In this document: in pieces, positions 57,246 through 64,000 of the stretch
Layout of the letters: each line of letters opens with the position of its first letter
How positions within the stretch are numbered: the first letter of the stretch is position 1
Assembly: GCF_009937975.1 (NCBI RefSeq)
Contig: NZ_AP018441.1
Location: forward strand, 434,001-498,000
Direction: 5' to 3'
Length of the DNA stretch: 64,000 bases
Source: Undibacterium sp. YM2
GTDB lineage: Bacteria; Pseudomonadota; Gammaproteobacteria; Burkholderiales; Burkholderiaceae_D
Translations under genes and position numbers: made by a program
Notes under the pieces: model-generated
Database searches by the model: none
What the model was told of the DNA's origin: nothing
The model's input: the letters and a program-made list of their open reading frames with translations, nothing else

Positions 57246-58202
57246 ATGCCCATGCACATCAATTCCTTTCCTTCGTTCGTCCGCCACATTGTTTTGGCTT
57301 CCATCACACTCTTTTGTGCTTCCGCGATAGCGGCACCTGTGCTGCAAGAACACAGCATAAAAATCGATGGCAAGCAAAGGCGCTATTATCATTTATCTGA
57401 TACGGCTGCGACTACATCTGGCCATCCTGTATTGCTGGTCAGCGGTTCTGGATGCGATGATTTTGCAATTCGTTTGCCCATGTTTTTTGAACGCTATCCC
57501 GGAGCGGTCAATGTCTATTACCTGGAAAAACCTGGCGTTGCCAAAAATGCCGATGGCAGCAAGTGCTCCGCAGAGTTCCAGGCAGCAGATCAGCTTGATA
57601 AGCGATTGTCAGATCATTTGAAGTTCTTGGCGCTGCAGCCTGAGCTTCAAAAAATGCCTGCACGGTCTATTGCAGTTTTAGGCTTTTCTGAAGGCGGAGC
57701 TGTCGCTCCTTATATTGCCAGGGACAGTCATAAAATAGGCTGGCTGGCGACCGCAGGAAGTGGTGGTTTGCCGCAGAGTGAAGAATTTCTGATCTTTGCA
57801 GACCGTGGCGTGGAACCTTATGCAAAACCGTTTTCGCGTGACTATTTTTTACACATCTATGCAGACATCAAGAAAGACGGCAAGAGCCTCAAGAAAGAGT
57901 TTTTTGGCCACCCCTATGCCTATTGGTCAGGTCACCTGTTTAATGATCCTTTGAGCGTGTATGCGAACCTGGGCATTCCCATGGTGGCCGCAATGGGTGA
58001 GAAGGATGAGAGTGTGCCGATAGAATCAGGGCGTGCATTGCGGGATTACTTTTTGAAGTATCCGGAAAAAGATTTTCAGTTCGTGGAATTTCCGGGTGCC
58101 AGTCATGGCTTGAAGACTGCAGAGAGAAATGGGGCGCAGGAATTTGTTGCGCGTTTGGCGGGGTGGTTTAAGGGGGATAAGAAGGCGTTTGAGTTGAAGT
58201 GA
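57246..58202 (+). CDS. Exported alpha/beta hydrolase
   Basis: A 318-residue protein with a signal peptide (about 1-30, ending ASAIAA). The nucleophile elbow GFSEGG has Ser148; the acid is likely Asp in GEKDESVP and the base His in PGASHGL near residue 285. Substrate unknown; the fold covers esterases, lipases and peptidases. ATGs at 57246 and 57252 are both possible. It sits alone between the livF terminator and a repeat element. Confidence 0.8.
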   Translation: MPMHINSFPSFVRHIVLASITLFCASAIAAPVLQEHSIKIDGKQRRYYHLSDTAATTSGHPVLLVSGSGCDDFAIRLPMFFERYPGAVNVYYLEKPGVAKNADGSKCSAEFQAADQLDKRLSDHLKFLALQPELQKMPARSIAVLGFSEGGAVAPYIARDSHKIGWLATAGSGGLPQSEEFLIFADRGVEPYAKPFSRDYFLHIYADIKKDGKSLKKEFFGHPYAYWSGHLFNDPLSVYANLGIPMVAAMGEKDESVPIESGRALRDYFLKYPEKDFQFVEFPGASHGLKTAERNGAQEFVARLAGWFKGDKKAFELK

Positions 58203-58678
58203 TACGCGCTTATCAGAGGCGGCCAGCTTTTAAATTTACGGCACACATAATGACGTCATTCCTGCGTGCTTTTGGCAGGAATCCAGTGGCGTTCGTGGCA
58301 TATCTTAAAGTGTATTAACTTCAGATTCTTATTGTTTTACGAACCTGTTTTTCAAATATGTTTACACGTCATTTAAGATTGCCGGTCGGGGTAGCCCGAC
58401 AGCTACATACCTTTCTTGCGTCGCCAAGAAAGGTATGCCAAAGAAGGCGACCCAGGCGTAGCCGCCCCTAAAGGGGTTCCCGTTTGTGCAGTACAAAAAA
58501 TGGGAAATGCCCGAAACTCGCCTGCGGCTCAAACAACGGTCATTTCTTTTTCCATTTTCTGTACCGCACAAACGGCGGCTACACATGGGAACTGCAAAAT
58601 CAAAAACAACGTCACCACGACCTTAGTTCAATTTTTTTTGCTGCGATTGTTCAAAGGTCTGATTAGTCATTCTTCAAC
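58203..58678. other. Intergenic region holding repeat copy A
   Basis: 476 bases between the hydrolase and the converging enoyl-CoA hydratase-family gene. Nearly all is the structured repeat at 58254-58610. The small open frames in it come from the repeat and are not genes. Confidence 0.6.
58254..58610 (+). repeat. Structured dispersed repeat, copy A
   Basis: Matches 59944-60277 in inverted orientation. Stems in order: ATTCCTGC (58258-58265) with GCAGGAAT (58275-58282); GTCGCC (58420-58425) with GGCGAC (58446-58451); CCCC (58465-58468) with GGGG (58473-58476); and a long foldback of 16 bases (58480-58495 with 58560-58575) that continues inward. About 110 bases between the first two stems differ from copy B. 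No transposase is encoded. Confidence 0.75.
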
Positions 58679-59773
58679 TCACCCTTCCAAATACCGCAAA
58701 GGATGCGCATGAGCAGGCCATGCTTCTGCAAAGAATCCTGTCACTTGTTCGGCGGTTACTCCCGCCAAAGTTGCAGGTGACCAGCGTGGTGTATTGTCTT
58801 TGTCTACCACCAGGGCACGTACACCTTCCAGCACTTCACCATGTTTGAAGCAATGGCGTACCATGTTTCTTTCCATGCGCAGGCAGGCTGATACTGTCAT
58901 GTCTTTACTGCGGCGCAGTTGTTCCAGTGTGACTGACATCAGCAGAGGTGAACGTTTTTGCATGGTGGCCAGGGTTTGCTGGGCGAATTCGTTGTTGCTT
59001 TGCTGCAGTCTTTCACAGATGCTAGTGACGCTATTGCCTGTGAATATCTCGTTGATGGACGCATGTTGCGATGCCAGTTTGCTGGTATCTGGTTTTGCCT
59101 GGTCTGCAAAAGTTGCCGCGAAATCGCGTATCGCCACGCGCAAATCAGTGGCTGTGCTTTCACTGATTAAATTCATCAGTGCCGGTATTTCTGCAGTAGG
59201 TATATAGACATCCGCCAGACCTGCATAAATGGCGTCAGCGGCGGTGATGATATCGCCAGTCAATCCAAGGTAAGTACCAATTTCACCCGCAGTGCGAGAC
59301 AGGAAATAACCGCCACCTACGTCAGGGAACAGGCCGATGTTCACTTCCGGCATCGCCATCTTGGTACGCTCGGTGACGATGCGCAAACGGCAATCTGGCC
59401 CTGCCTGGGCGATACCCATGCCACCACCCATGACGACGCCATTCATTAGCGCGATATAGGGTTTTGGGTAGAAATGGATTAAATGATTTAAGGCATATTC
59501 CTCGGTGAAAAAATCTTCCAGCAGGGCGGAGTCACCTTTGGGTGTGGCAGTGCCAACGTCATAGAAAAAACGGATATCCCCACCGGCACAAAATGCCTTC
59601 TCGCTGCTGCTGTGGATAAACACCGCCCGCACGCTTTGATCATTATGCCAGGCCAGCAAGGTCGCTGTCAGTGCTCTTACCATATCGAGTGACAGCGAGT
59701 TCAGCGCTTTGGGTCTGTCGAGGGTGATATAGCCTATATTGTTCTTGACGGAGGTAAGTACAAATTCGCTCAT
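58679..59773 (-). CDS. Enoyl-CoA hydratase/isomerase family protein, 3-hydroxyisobutyryl-CoA hydrolase-like
   Basis: A 364-residue crotonase-fold enzyme. The oxyanion-hole segments are KAFCAGGDIRFFYD (about 59-72) and NGVVMGGGMGIAQAG; the MPEVNIGLFPDVGGGYFLSR region and the extra C-terminal 100 residues match the HIBCH (valine catabolism) group rather than the 260-residue hydratases. Whether it acts on 3-hydroxyisobutyryl-CoA is inferred. It lies near the liv transporter but on the other strand, and is bracketed by inverted copies of the structured repeat. Confidence 0.85.
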   Translation of the reverse strand: MSEFVLTSVKNNIGYITLDRPKALNSLSLDMVRALTATLLAWHNDQSVRAVFIHSSSEKAFCAGGDIRFFYDVGTATPKGDSALLEDFFTEEYALNHLIHFYPKPYIALMNGVVMGGGMGIAQAGPDCRLRIVTERTKMAMPEVNIGLFPDVGGGYFLSRTAGEIGTYLGLTGDIITAADAIYAGLADVYIPTAEIPALMNLISESTATDLRVAIRDFAATFADQAKPDTSKLASQHASINEIFTGNSVTSICERLQQSNNEFAQQTLATMQKRSPLLMSVTLEQLRRSKDMTVSACLRMERNMVRHCFKHGEVLEGVRALVVDKDNTPRWSPATLAGVTAEQVTGFFAEAWPAHAHPLRYLEG

Positions 59774-59881
59774 GGTGGTTGACTATGCAGGGTAGGGGAT
59801 GAAGCTGCTATTTTAACTTTGTCAGACGAGGGCGTCACGGGGTGTATATGTTTATGAGGAAATAGAGTAAACGCATCATGC

Positions 59882-59935
<54 letters not shown>

Positions 59936-59943
59936 AATTTTGG

Positions 59944-60277
59944 GGTTGCTTTTGACTTTCCGCAGTTCCCATGTGTAGCCGCCATTTGTGCAGTACAGAA
60001 AATGGAAAAAGAAGAGCCGCTGTTTGAGCGAAGCGAGTTTCGGATCTTCCCATTTTTTGTACTGCACAAATGGGCACCCCGAAGGGGCGGCTGCGCCTGG
60101 GTCGCCTTTCTTTGAATACTTACTTTGGCGACGCAAAGAAAGTATTTCGGCTGCCGGGCCGGGACCCGGCTTGTATCCACGGAGGGCAATCGCTTCAGTC
60201 AAAGCGCCACTTGCAATAAGCACCTCGGCATATAACGAACGTCGCTGGATTCCAGCTAAAAGCACGCTGGAATGACG
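59944..60277 (-). repeat. Structured dispersed repeat, copy B
   Basis: Inverted match to 58254-58610. Stems on this copy: CCATTTGTGCAGTACA (59982-59997) with 60058-60073, perfect 16 bp; CCCC (60077-60080) with GGGG (60084-60087); GTCGCC (60101-60106) with GGCGAC (60127-60132); ATTCCAGC (60249-60256) with GCTGGAAT (60266-60273). Two stem positions differ from copy A by paired, compensating changes. Confidence 0.75.
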
Positions 60278-60404
60278 TTAATATAAATGCCGTGAATCAA
60301 CTAACTCGCAGCTTGTTAAGCAGCGTATGTGACAAACGACAATAAAAGTAAATTATTTATTTTAAATGTCAGAAACTAGACCTACAAAAAACCATGCACC
60401 CAAC

Positions 60405-60429
60405 AAAAAGGACGCCTTCTAGCGTCCTT
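60405..60429 (-). terminator. Terminator of hpf
   Basis: AAGGACGC (60408-60415) with GCGTCCTT (60422-60429), 6-base loop. On the minus strand it is followed by a T run (complement of 60405-60409). The plus strand also has GTTTT after the stem, so it may work both ways. Confidence 0.78.
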
Positions 60430-60471
60430 GTTTTGGATGTCCACAACCCTGTTCGGGTAAGGACTGGGGTC

Positions 60472-60819
60472 TTATGAAGCCGATGCCGGATCAGGTATGT
60501 GCTTGATGGCGTCGTGCTGATGGTCTTGAATTTTATCTTTATGCTTGATGACCTGACGATCAAGTTTATCTACCAGTGCATCAATGGCTGCATACAGATC
60601 ATGCGCCAGACTTTCAACGTGGATATCTTTACCGCTAATATGCAAATTAATGTCAGCTTTGTGTCGTTTTTCCTTTTCCCGGAGCTTGTCCACCGTCAGG
60701 ATGACGGCGATATCAATGACCTGGTCGAAATGCCGCCTGATACGTTCTAGTTTGGTATGTACATATTCACGAATTGCAGGAGTTACTTCGACGTGGTGTC
60801 CACTGATGGTGAGATTCAT
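60472..60819 (-). CDS. hpf: Ribosome hibernation promoting factor (short form)
   Basis: Binds the decoding site of idle ribosomes in stationary phase. The 115-residue product begins [20 protein letters not shown] and has the conserved [23 protein letters not shown] helix. It lacks the C-terminal dimerisation domain of long HPF, so it is the short form. It follows rpoN, the same order as in E. coli, and has an additional promoter of its own. Confidence 0.95.
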   Translation of the reverse strand: MNLTISGHHVEVTPAIREYVHTKLERIRRHFDQVIDIAVILTVDKLREKEKRHKADINLHISGKDIHVESLAHDLYAAIDALVDKLDRQVIKHKDKIQDHQHDAIKHIPDPASAS

Positions 60820-60891
60820 ACTGTGCTCCTATAGTGATGTTGCTTGCTATTACGATACGCTCTCAGCATTTATTAGCCTTGAGCTAAATCA

Positions 60892-60919
60892 TATATAGCA
60901 ATTCAAACCGTGATTACAA
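60892..60919 (-). promoter_or_regulatory. Promoter of hpf
   Basis: On the minus strand: TTGTAA (complement of 60914-60919), a 16-base spacer and TATATA (complement of 60892-60897), about 70 bases before the hpf ATG. It lies in the rpoN-hpf gap and allows hpf expression apart from rpoN. Confidence 0.55.
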
Positions 60920-60926
60920 GGACTGC

Positions 60927-62417
60927 TTACAAAGATTTACGCAAACTCACTGGGGGGATTTTGAGGGCTTCACGGTATTTGGCAACTGTCCGTCGGGCAA
61001 TTACCATGCCCTGTTCACCCAGCATGTCTGCAATTTTGCTATCAGAGAGTGGGCTTTTCTGGTCTTCTGCTCCTATCAACTGCTTGATGAGTGCACGTAT
61101 CGCGGTGGAAGAAGCTTCACCCCCTGTTTCCGTCGCGACATGGCTGCCGAAAAAGTACTTCAACTCAAACATGCCATGTGGGGTCAACATGTATTTTTGG
61201 GTTGTTACACGTGAGATAGTGCTCTCGTGTAATCCTAGTGTATCAGCAATTTCGCGCAAAACAAGGGGGCGCATTGCAACAGCACCGTGGGTGAAAAAAT
61301 TGCGTTGCCTTTCGACTATCGCTTGTGCAACGCGCAATATAGTCTCAAAACGTTGCCGCATATTCTTGATCAGCCAGCGTGCTTCCTGCAATTGTGCGCC
61401 CATGCCAGCTTCGCCACGGTTTTGCTTCATGATGTTGGCATACATGCTGCTTACCCGCAGCCTGGGCATGACATCCTGATTCAGCATGACTTGCCAGCCG
61501 TTACCGGATTTTCTGACGATCACATCAGGTACGACATAGTCAGATTCATCAGCAGCAAAGGCCAGGCCGGGGCGTGGTTTGCACAGGCGAATGACAGTTT
61601 GTGCATCGCGCAAATCTTCATCGTCGCAGTCGAAGATTTTCTTGAGTTTGGTGAAATCTCTTTGTGCAAATAAAGTCAGTTGCGTTTCAACAATTTGCAA
61701 TGCCAGTCTGCGTGTGACGAAAGCAACTTTTGGTAAACGCCTGATTTGCAAGGCCAGGCATTCAGACGGGCTGCGCGCACCGACACCTGCGGGATCAAAG
61801 CTTTGCAGCATGTTCAGCGCAAACGCCAGTTCTTCTGGTTCTACGCACAGTTCCAGTGGCAAACTGGCATGTATTTCATCTAATGTTTCGGTCAGGTAAC
61901 CGTTATTGTCGAGCGCATCGATCATCAGCTCGACCAGGGCACGGTCACGCGGTTCGCGCAGGTTCAGGCGCATCTGTTCCAGCAAGTGTTCACGCAGGGT
62001 GATATGGGCTGCACCGAGCTGGGGGCGGCCATCTTCATCATCGCCAGACTTGCTGCCATGCTGCACATCATCAAAGCCCCAGTCTTCTTCGCTGGAGGTG
62101 GTGCTGTCATTGCTGATGACGGTTTCTGCATCAGCGGCAGCCGGTTCTGCTGACTTGTCACTGTCTTCTCTTGCTGCCGGTGCTTCCATGCCGGCATCGG
62201 CAGAAGTACTGCTGGTATTGATGGCACCGTCGGCCAGCAGGCGTACGGCGTGATCGAGGGGATCATCGACGCGTTCCAGCATGGGATTATCGGTCAGCAG
62301 CGTCTCCAGCTCCTGATGCAATTCCAAAGTGGATAACTGCAATAATCGTATCGATTGCTGCAATTGCGGCGTTAAGGCCAGATGTTGTGAGGTACGTAGT
62401 TGCAGGCTTTGTTTCAT
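60927..62417 (-). CDS. rpoN: RNA polymerase sigma-54 factor
   Basis: Sigma-54 recognises -24/-12 promoters and needs AAA+ activators. The 496-residue product has the Gln/Leu-rich activator-interacting region ([21 protein letters not shown]), an acidic low-conservation region (about 50-130), the core-binding domain ([18 protein letters not shown]) and the DNA-binding part with [19 protein letters not shown] and the RpoN box [10 protein letters not shown] (474-483). The ATG at 62417 comes 11 bases after the lptB stop, with GGGA upstream. Confidence 0.96.
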   Translation of the reverse strand: MKQSLQLRTSQHLALTPQLQQSIRLLQLSTLELHQELETLLTDNPMLERVDDPLDHAVRLLADGAINTSSTSADAGMEAPAAREDSDKSAEPAAADAETVISNDSTTSSEEDWGFDDVQHGSKSGDDEDGRPQLGAAHITLREHLLEQMRLNLREPRDRALVELMIDALDNNGYLTETLDEIHASLPLELCVEPEELAFALNMLQSFDPAGVGARSPSECLALQIRRLPKVAFVTRRLALQIVETQLTLFAQRDFTKLKKIFDCDDEDLRDAQTVIRLCKPRPGLAFAADESDYVVPDVIVRKSGNGWQVMLNQDVMPRLRVSSMYANIMKQNRGEAGMGAQLQEARWLIKNMRQRFETILRVAQAIVERQRNFFTHGAVAMRPLVLREIADTLGLHESTISRVTTQKYMLTPHGMFELKYFFGSHVATETGGEASSTAIRALIKQLIGAEDQKSPLSDSKIADMLGEQGMVIARRTVAKYREALKIPPVSLRKSL

Positions 62418-62428
62418 GATGATTCCCG

Positions 62429-63184
62429 TCACATCCGGAAGTGTTCTCCGAGATAAACGCGACGTACAGATTCATTTTGTATGATGTCGTCAGGCTTGCC
62501 GCTGGCAAGTACCGCGCCCTGGTTGATGATATAGGCGTGATCGCAGATGCCCAGGGTTTCGCGCACATTATGGTCGGTGATCAGCACACCGATGCCGCGC
62601 TCCTTGAGGAAGCGCACGATGCGCTGGATTTCAATGACGGCGATAGGATCAACACCGGCAAAGGGCTCATCCAGCAAGACAAAGCGAGGATTGGTCGCCA
62701 GTGCACGGGCAATTTCGACGCGGCGGCGTTCACCACCTGACAGTGACAGCGCCTGGCTTTCACGTATTTTTTCTATCTGCAAGTCTGCCAGCAGAGCGTT
62801 GAGCCTTTGCTCAATTTTTTTGGCACCGAGATATTTGCCTTCACTGTCTTTTTGCAATTCGAGTACGGCACGGATATTGTCTTCCACCGTCAGCTTGCGA
62901 AATACCGAAGCTTCCTGTGGCAGGTAAGACAAGCCCAGTACGGCGCGCTCATGGATAGGCAGTTGCGAGATATTCACGTCATCAATCGTGATATCACCAG
63001 CGTCGGAAGGTACCAGGCCAACGATCATGTAAAACGAGGTGGTCTTGCCTGCGCCATTCGGCCCCAGCAAACCCACCACCTCGCCACTTTTCAATAGCAG
63101 GGAAACATCGCGTACCACCTGGCGCGCGCCATAGCGCTTTTGCAAGCCCTTGACAAGCAAGGTGCTGCTTGACTGTGCTGTCAT
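62429..63184 (-). CDS. lptB: LPS export ABC transporter ATPase LptB
   Basis: Cytoplasmic ATPase that powers LPS extraction by LptFG. The 251-residue product has Walker [18 protein letters not shown], signature [15 protein letters not shown], Walker [14 protein letters not shown] and the H-loop TDHNVRETL. The ATG at 63184 begins one base after the lptA stop; upstream in-frame codons overlap lptA and are not conserved. Confidence 0.96.
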   Translation of the reverse strand: MTAQSSSTLLVKGLQKRYGARQVVRDVSLLLKSGEVVGLLGPNGAGKTTSFYMIVGLVPSDAGDITIDDVNISQLPIHERAVLGLSYLPQEASVFRKLTVEDNIRAVLELQKDSEGKYLGAKKIEQRLNALLADLQIEKIRESQALSLSGGERRRVEIARALATNPRFVLLDEPFAGVDPIAVIEIQRIVRFLKERGIGVLITDHNVRETLGICDHAYIINQGAVLASGKPDDIIQNESVRRVYLGEHFRM

Positions 63185-63185
63185 C

Positions 63186-63755
63186 TTATTTAGCCTGTTT
63201 TTCTGGTTTTGGTTGCAAGGTGATGGTGATATTGCCTGAGCCATCTACATGCTGGCCACTGGTTGAATTCGTGCCAACAAATACGTCATTCTTGCTGTCG
63301 TAAGACAGGTATTCACCTTCCTGTTCCTGGGTGACGCGCTTGCCTTCGAGGTAGCGTACCTTGGCCTTGGAAATGAATTTGACGATTTCTGTACTCTGGT
63401 TGTATTCAGCACGGTCAGCTTCGCCATCTACCCACAGATCAGGGCCACCATCGCGTTTCTGGCGGAAGGTGACTTTGCGGCCACCGCCACCTGTCAGAAC
63501 AACAAACTGATCACCATTCGGGGCTTCGGTCACGACAGCACTCTCAGAAGTGACGGTCAGGGTGCCACGCACCAGGGACACACCCTTGGATAATCTGCTG
63601 ACGCTGGCTTTGCCATCACTGATGCCATAACCGGCTTTGATGATGGTCTCTTTATTACTGTCGGCTTTTTCTGCATTCGCAGAAACACAGGCCAGGCCCA
63701 GGCAGGCCAGGCTGATCAAGCGTGTGACGCTAAATGATGTTTTGATCATGTGCAT
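63186..63755 (-). CDS. lptA: LPS transport periplasmic protein LptA
   Basis: The periplasmic bridge protein for LPS. The 189-residue product has a signal peptide (ending VSANA, about residue 28) and a beta-jellyroll OstA domain ([34 protein letters not shown]). Family members usually have VxxxxGNV-type motifs; here the first strand is diverged, as usual in betaproteobacteria. ATGs at 63755 and 63749 are both possible. Confidence 0.92.
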   Translation of the reverse strand: MHMIKTSFSVTRLISLACLGLACVSANAEKADSNKETIIKAGYGISDGKASVSRLSKGVSLVRGTLTVTSESAVVTEAPNGDQFVVLTGGGGRKVTFRQKRDGGPDLWVDGEADRAEYNQSTEIVKFISKAKVRYLEGKRVTQEQEGEYLSYDSKNDVFVGTNSTSGQHVDGSGNITITLQPKPEKQAK

Positions 63756-63769
63756 ATTCGCTTTCTTGC

Positions 63770-64000
63770 TTATTTAGTCCCGGTTTTGGGAGCAGGTTCA
63801 CGTTTCTTGAGTTGAATGTAAACCTTGCTCAGCAATTCCAGGCCTTGGGTTGAATTATTGGCAATCATGCCAGTTGCAGTTGAATGCAGTTTGCCAGTCG
63901 TAATTGAAACCGGTTTGTCGGTTTTAACGATGTCTTCGTCCGGCAAGAGCAAAAGATAATCAGACTCCACACGCACAAATTGTGAACTCAGGCCCTCAGG
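63770..64000 (-). CDS. lptC: LPS export system protein LptC, C-terminal part
   Basis: About 76 C-terminal residues; the gene continues past the right edge. The visible part has SSQFVRVESDYLLLLPDED and KPVSITTGKLHSTATGM, the last beta strands of the LptC jellyroll, ending in a basic tail KKREPAPKTGTK. LptC joins LptFG to LptA. Its place directly before lptA supports the call. Confidence 0.9.
   Translation of the reverse strand, partial: PEGLSSQFVRVESDYLLLLPDEDIVKTDKPVSITTGKLHSTATGMIANNSTQGLELLSKVYIQLKKREPAPKTGTK

Overview
The window is the core genome of a betaproteobacterium. Base composition is moderate (about 50% GC). The features pointing there are an unbroken str-S10-spc-alpha ribosomal cluster followed by cutA-dsbD, a System II cytochrome c maturation pair (ResB/CcsB), MsrPQ, pilMNOPQ next to mrcA, and lptCAB-rpoN-hpf. 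Protein character fits Burkholderiales, most like Oxalobacteraceae (Undibacterium/Herminiimonas type). The order is a confident call; the genus is a guess.

Layout. 1-704: N-terminal part of a leftward phosphoethanolamine-transferase-like membrane protein. 1007-20616: one rightward run of 31 translation and secretion genes, rpsL to rplQ, ending at a strong terminator. 20804-23718: cutA-dsbD and a 1-Cys peroxiredoxin with its own promoter. 23790-30255: a leftward block engB, hemB, a YhhN lysoplasmalogenase, an alkylglycerol-monooxygenase-like di-iron enzyme, corA and sbcB; a convergent small RNA gene lies between hemB and engB. 30473-36524: cytochrome c4, resB, ccsB, msrP, msrQ (periplasmic redox and cytochrome maturation). 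36652-40095: acyltransferase, lptM, cyaY, mrcA. 40410-50959: pilMNOPQ, a nine-repeat Ig-like lipoprotein, an aroK-aroB gene fusion, dgt. 51102-57123: a DUF4197 protein and a liv branched-chain amino acid transporter whose livH is frameshifted and whose livM and livG are fused. 57246-59773: a secreted hydrolase and an enoyl-CoA hydratase/HIBCH-family gene bracketed by an inverted pair of a structured repeat. 60472-64000: leftward lptC(partial)-lptA-lptB-rpoN-hpf.

Most of the window is conserved housekeeping DNA. The points most worth following are: a multi-hairpin small RNA at the position used by Spot 42/ErsA in gammaproteobacteria; two matching 5' hairpins in the S10 and spc leaders; an alpha operon cut by terminators after rpsK, rpsD, rpoA and rplQ; a foldback repeat whose two copies show compensatory stem changes; a two-gene set that looks built for ether-lipid breakdown; and the aroKB fusion, livH frameshift and pilQ-linked Ig lipoprotein. 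No CRISPR array, insertion sequence, prophage, tRNA or rRNA gene was seen. Family names come from recognising conserved motifs by eye; no database search was run.
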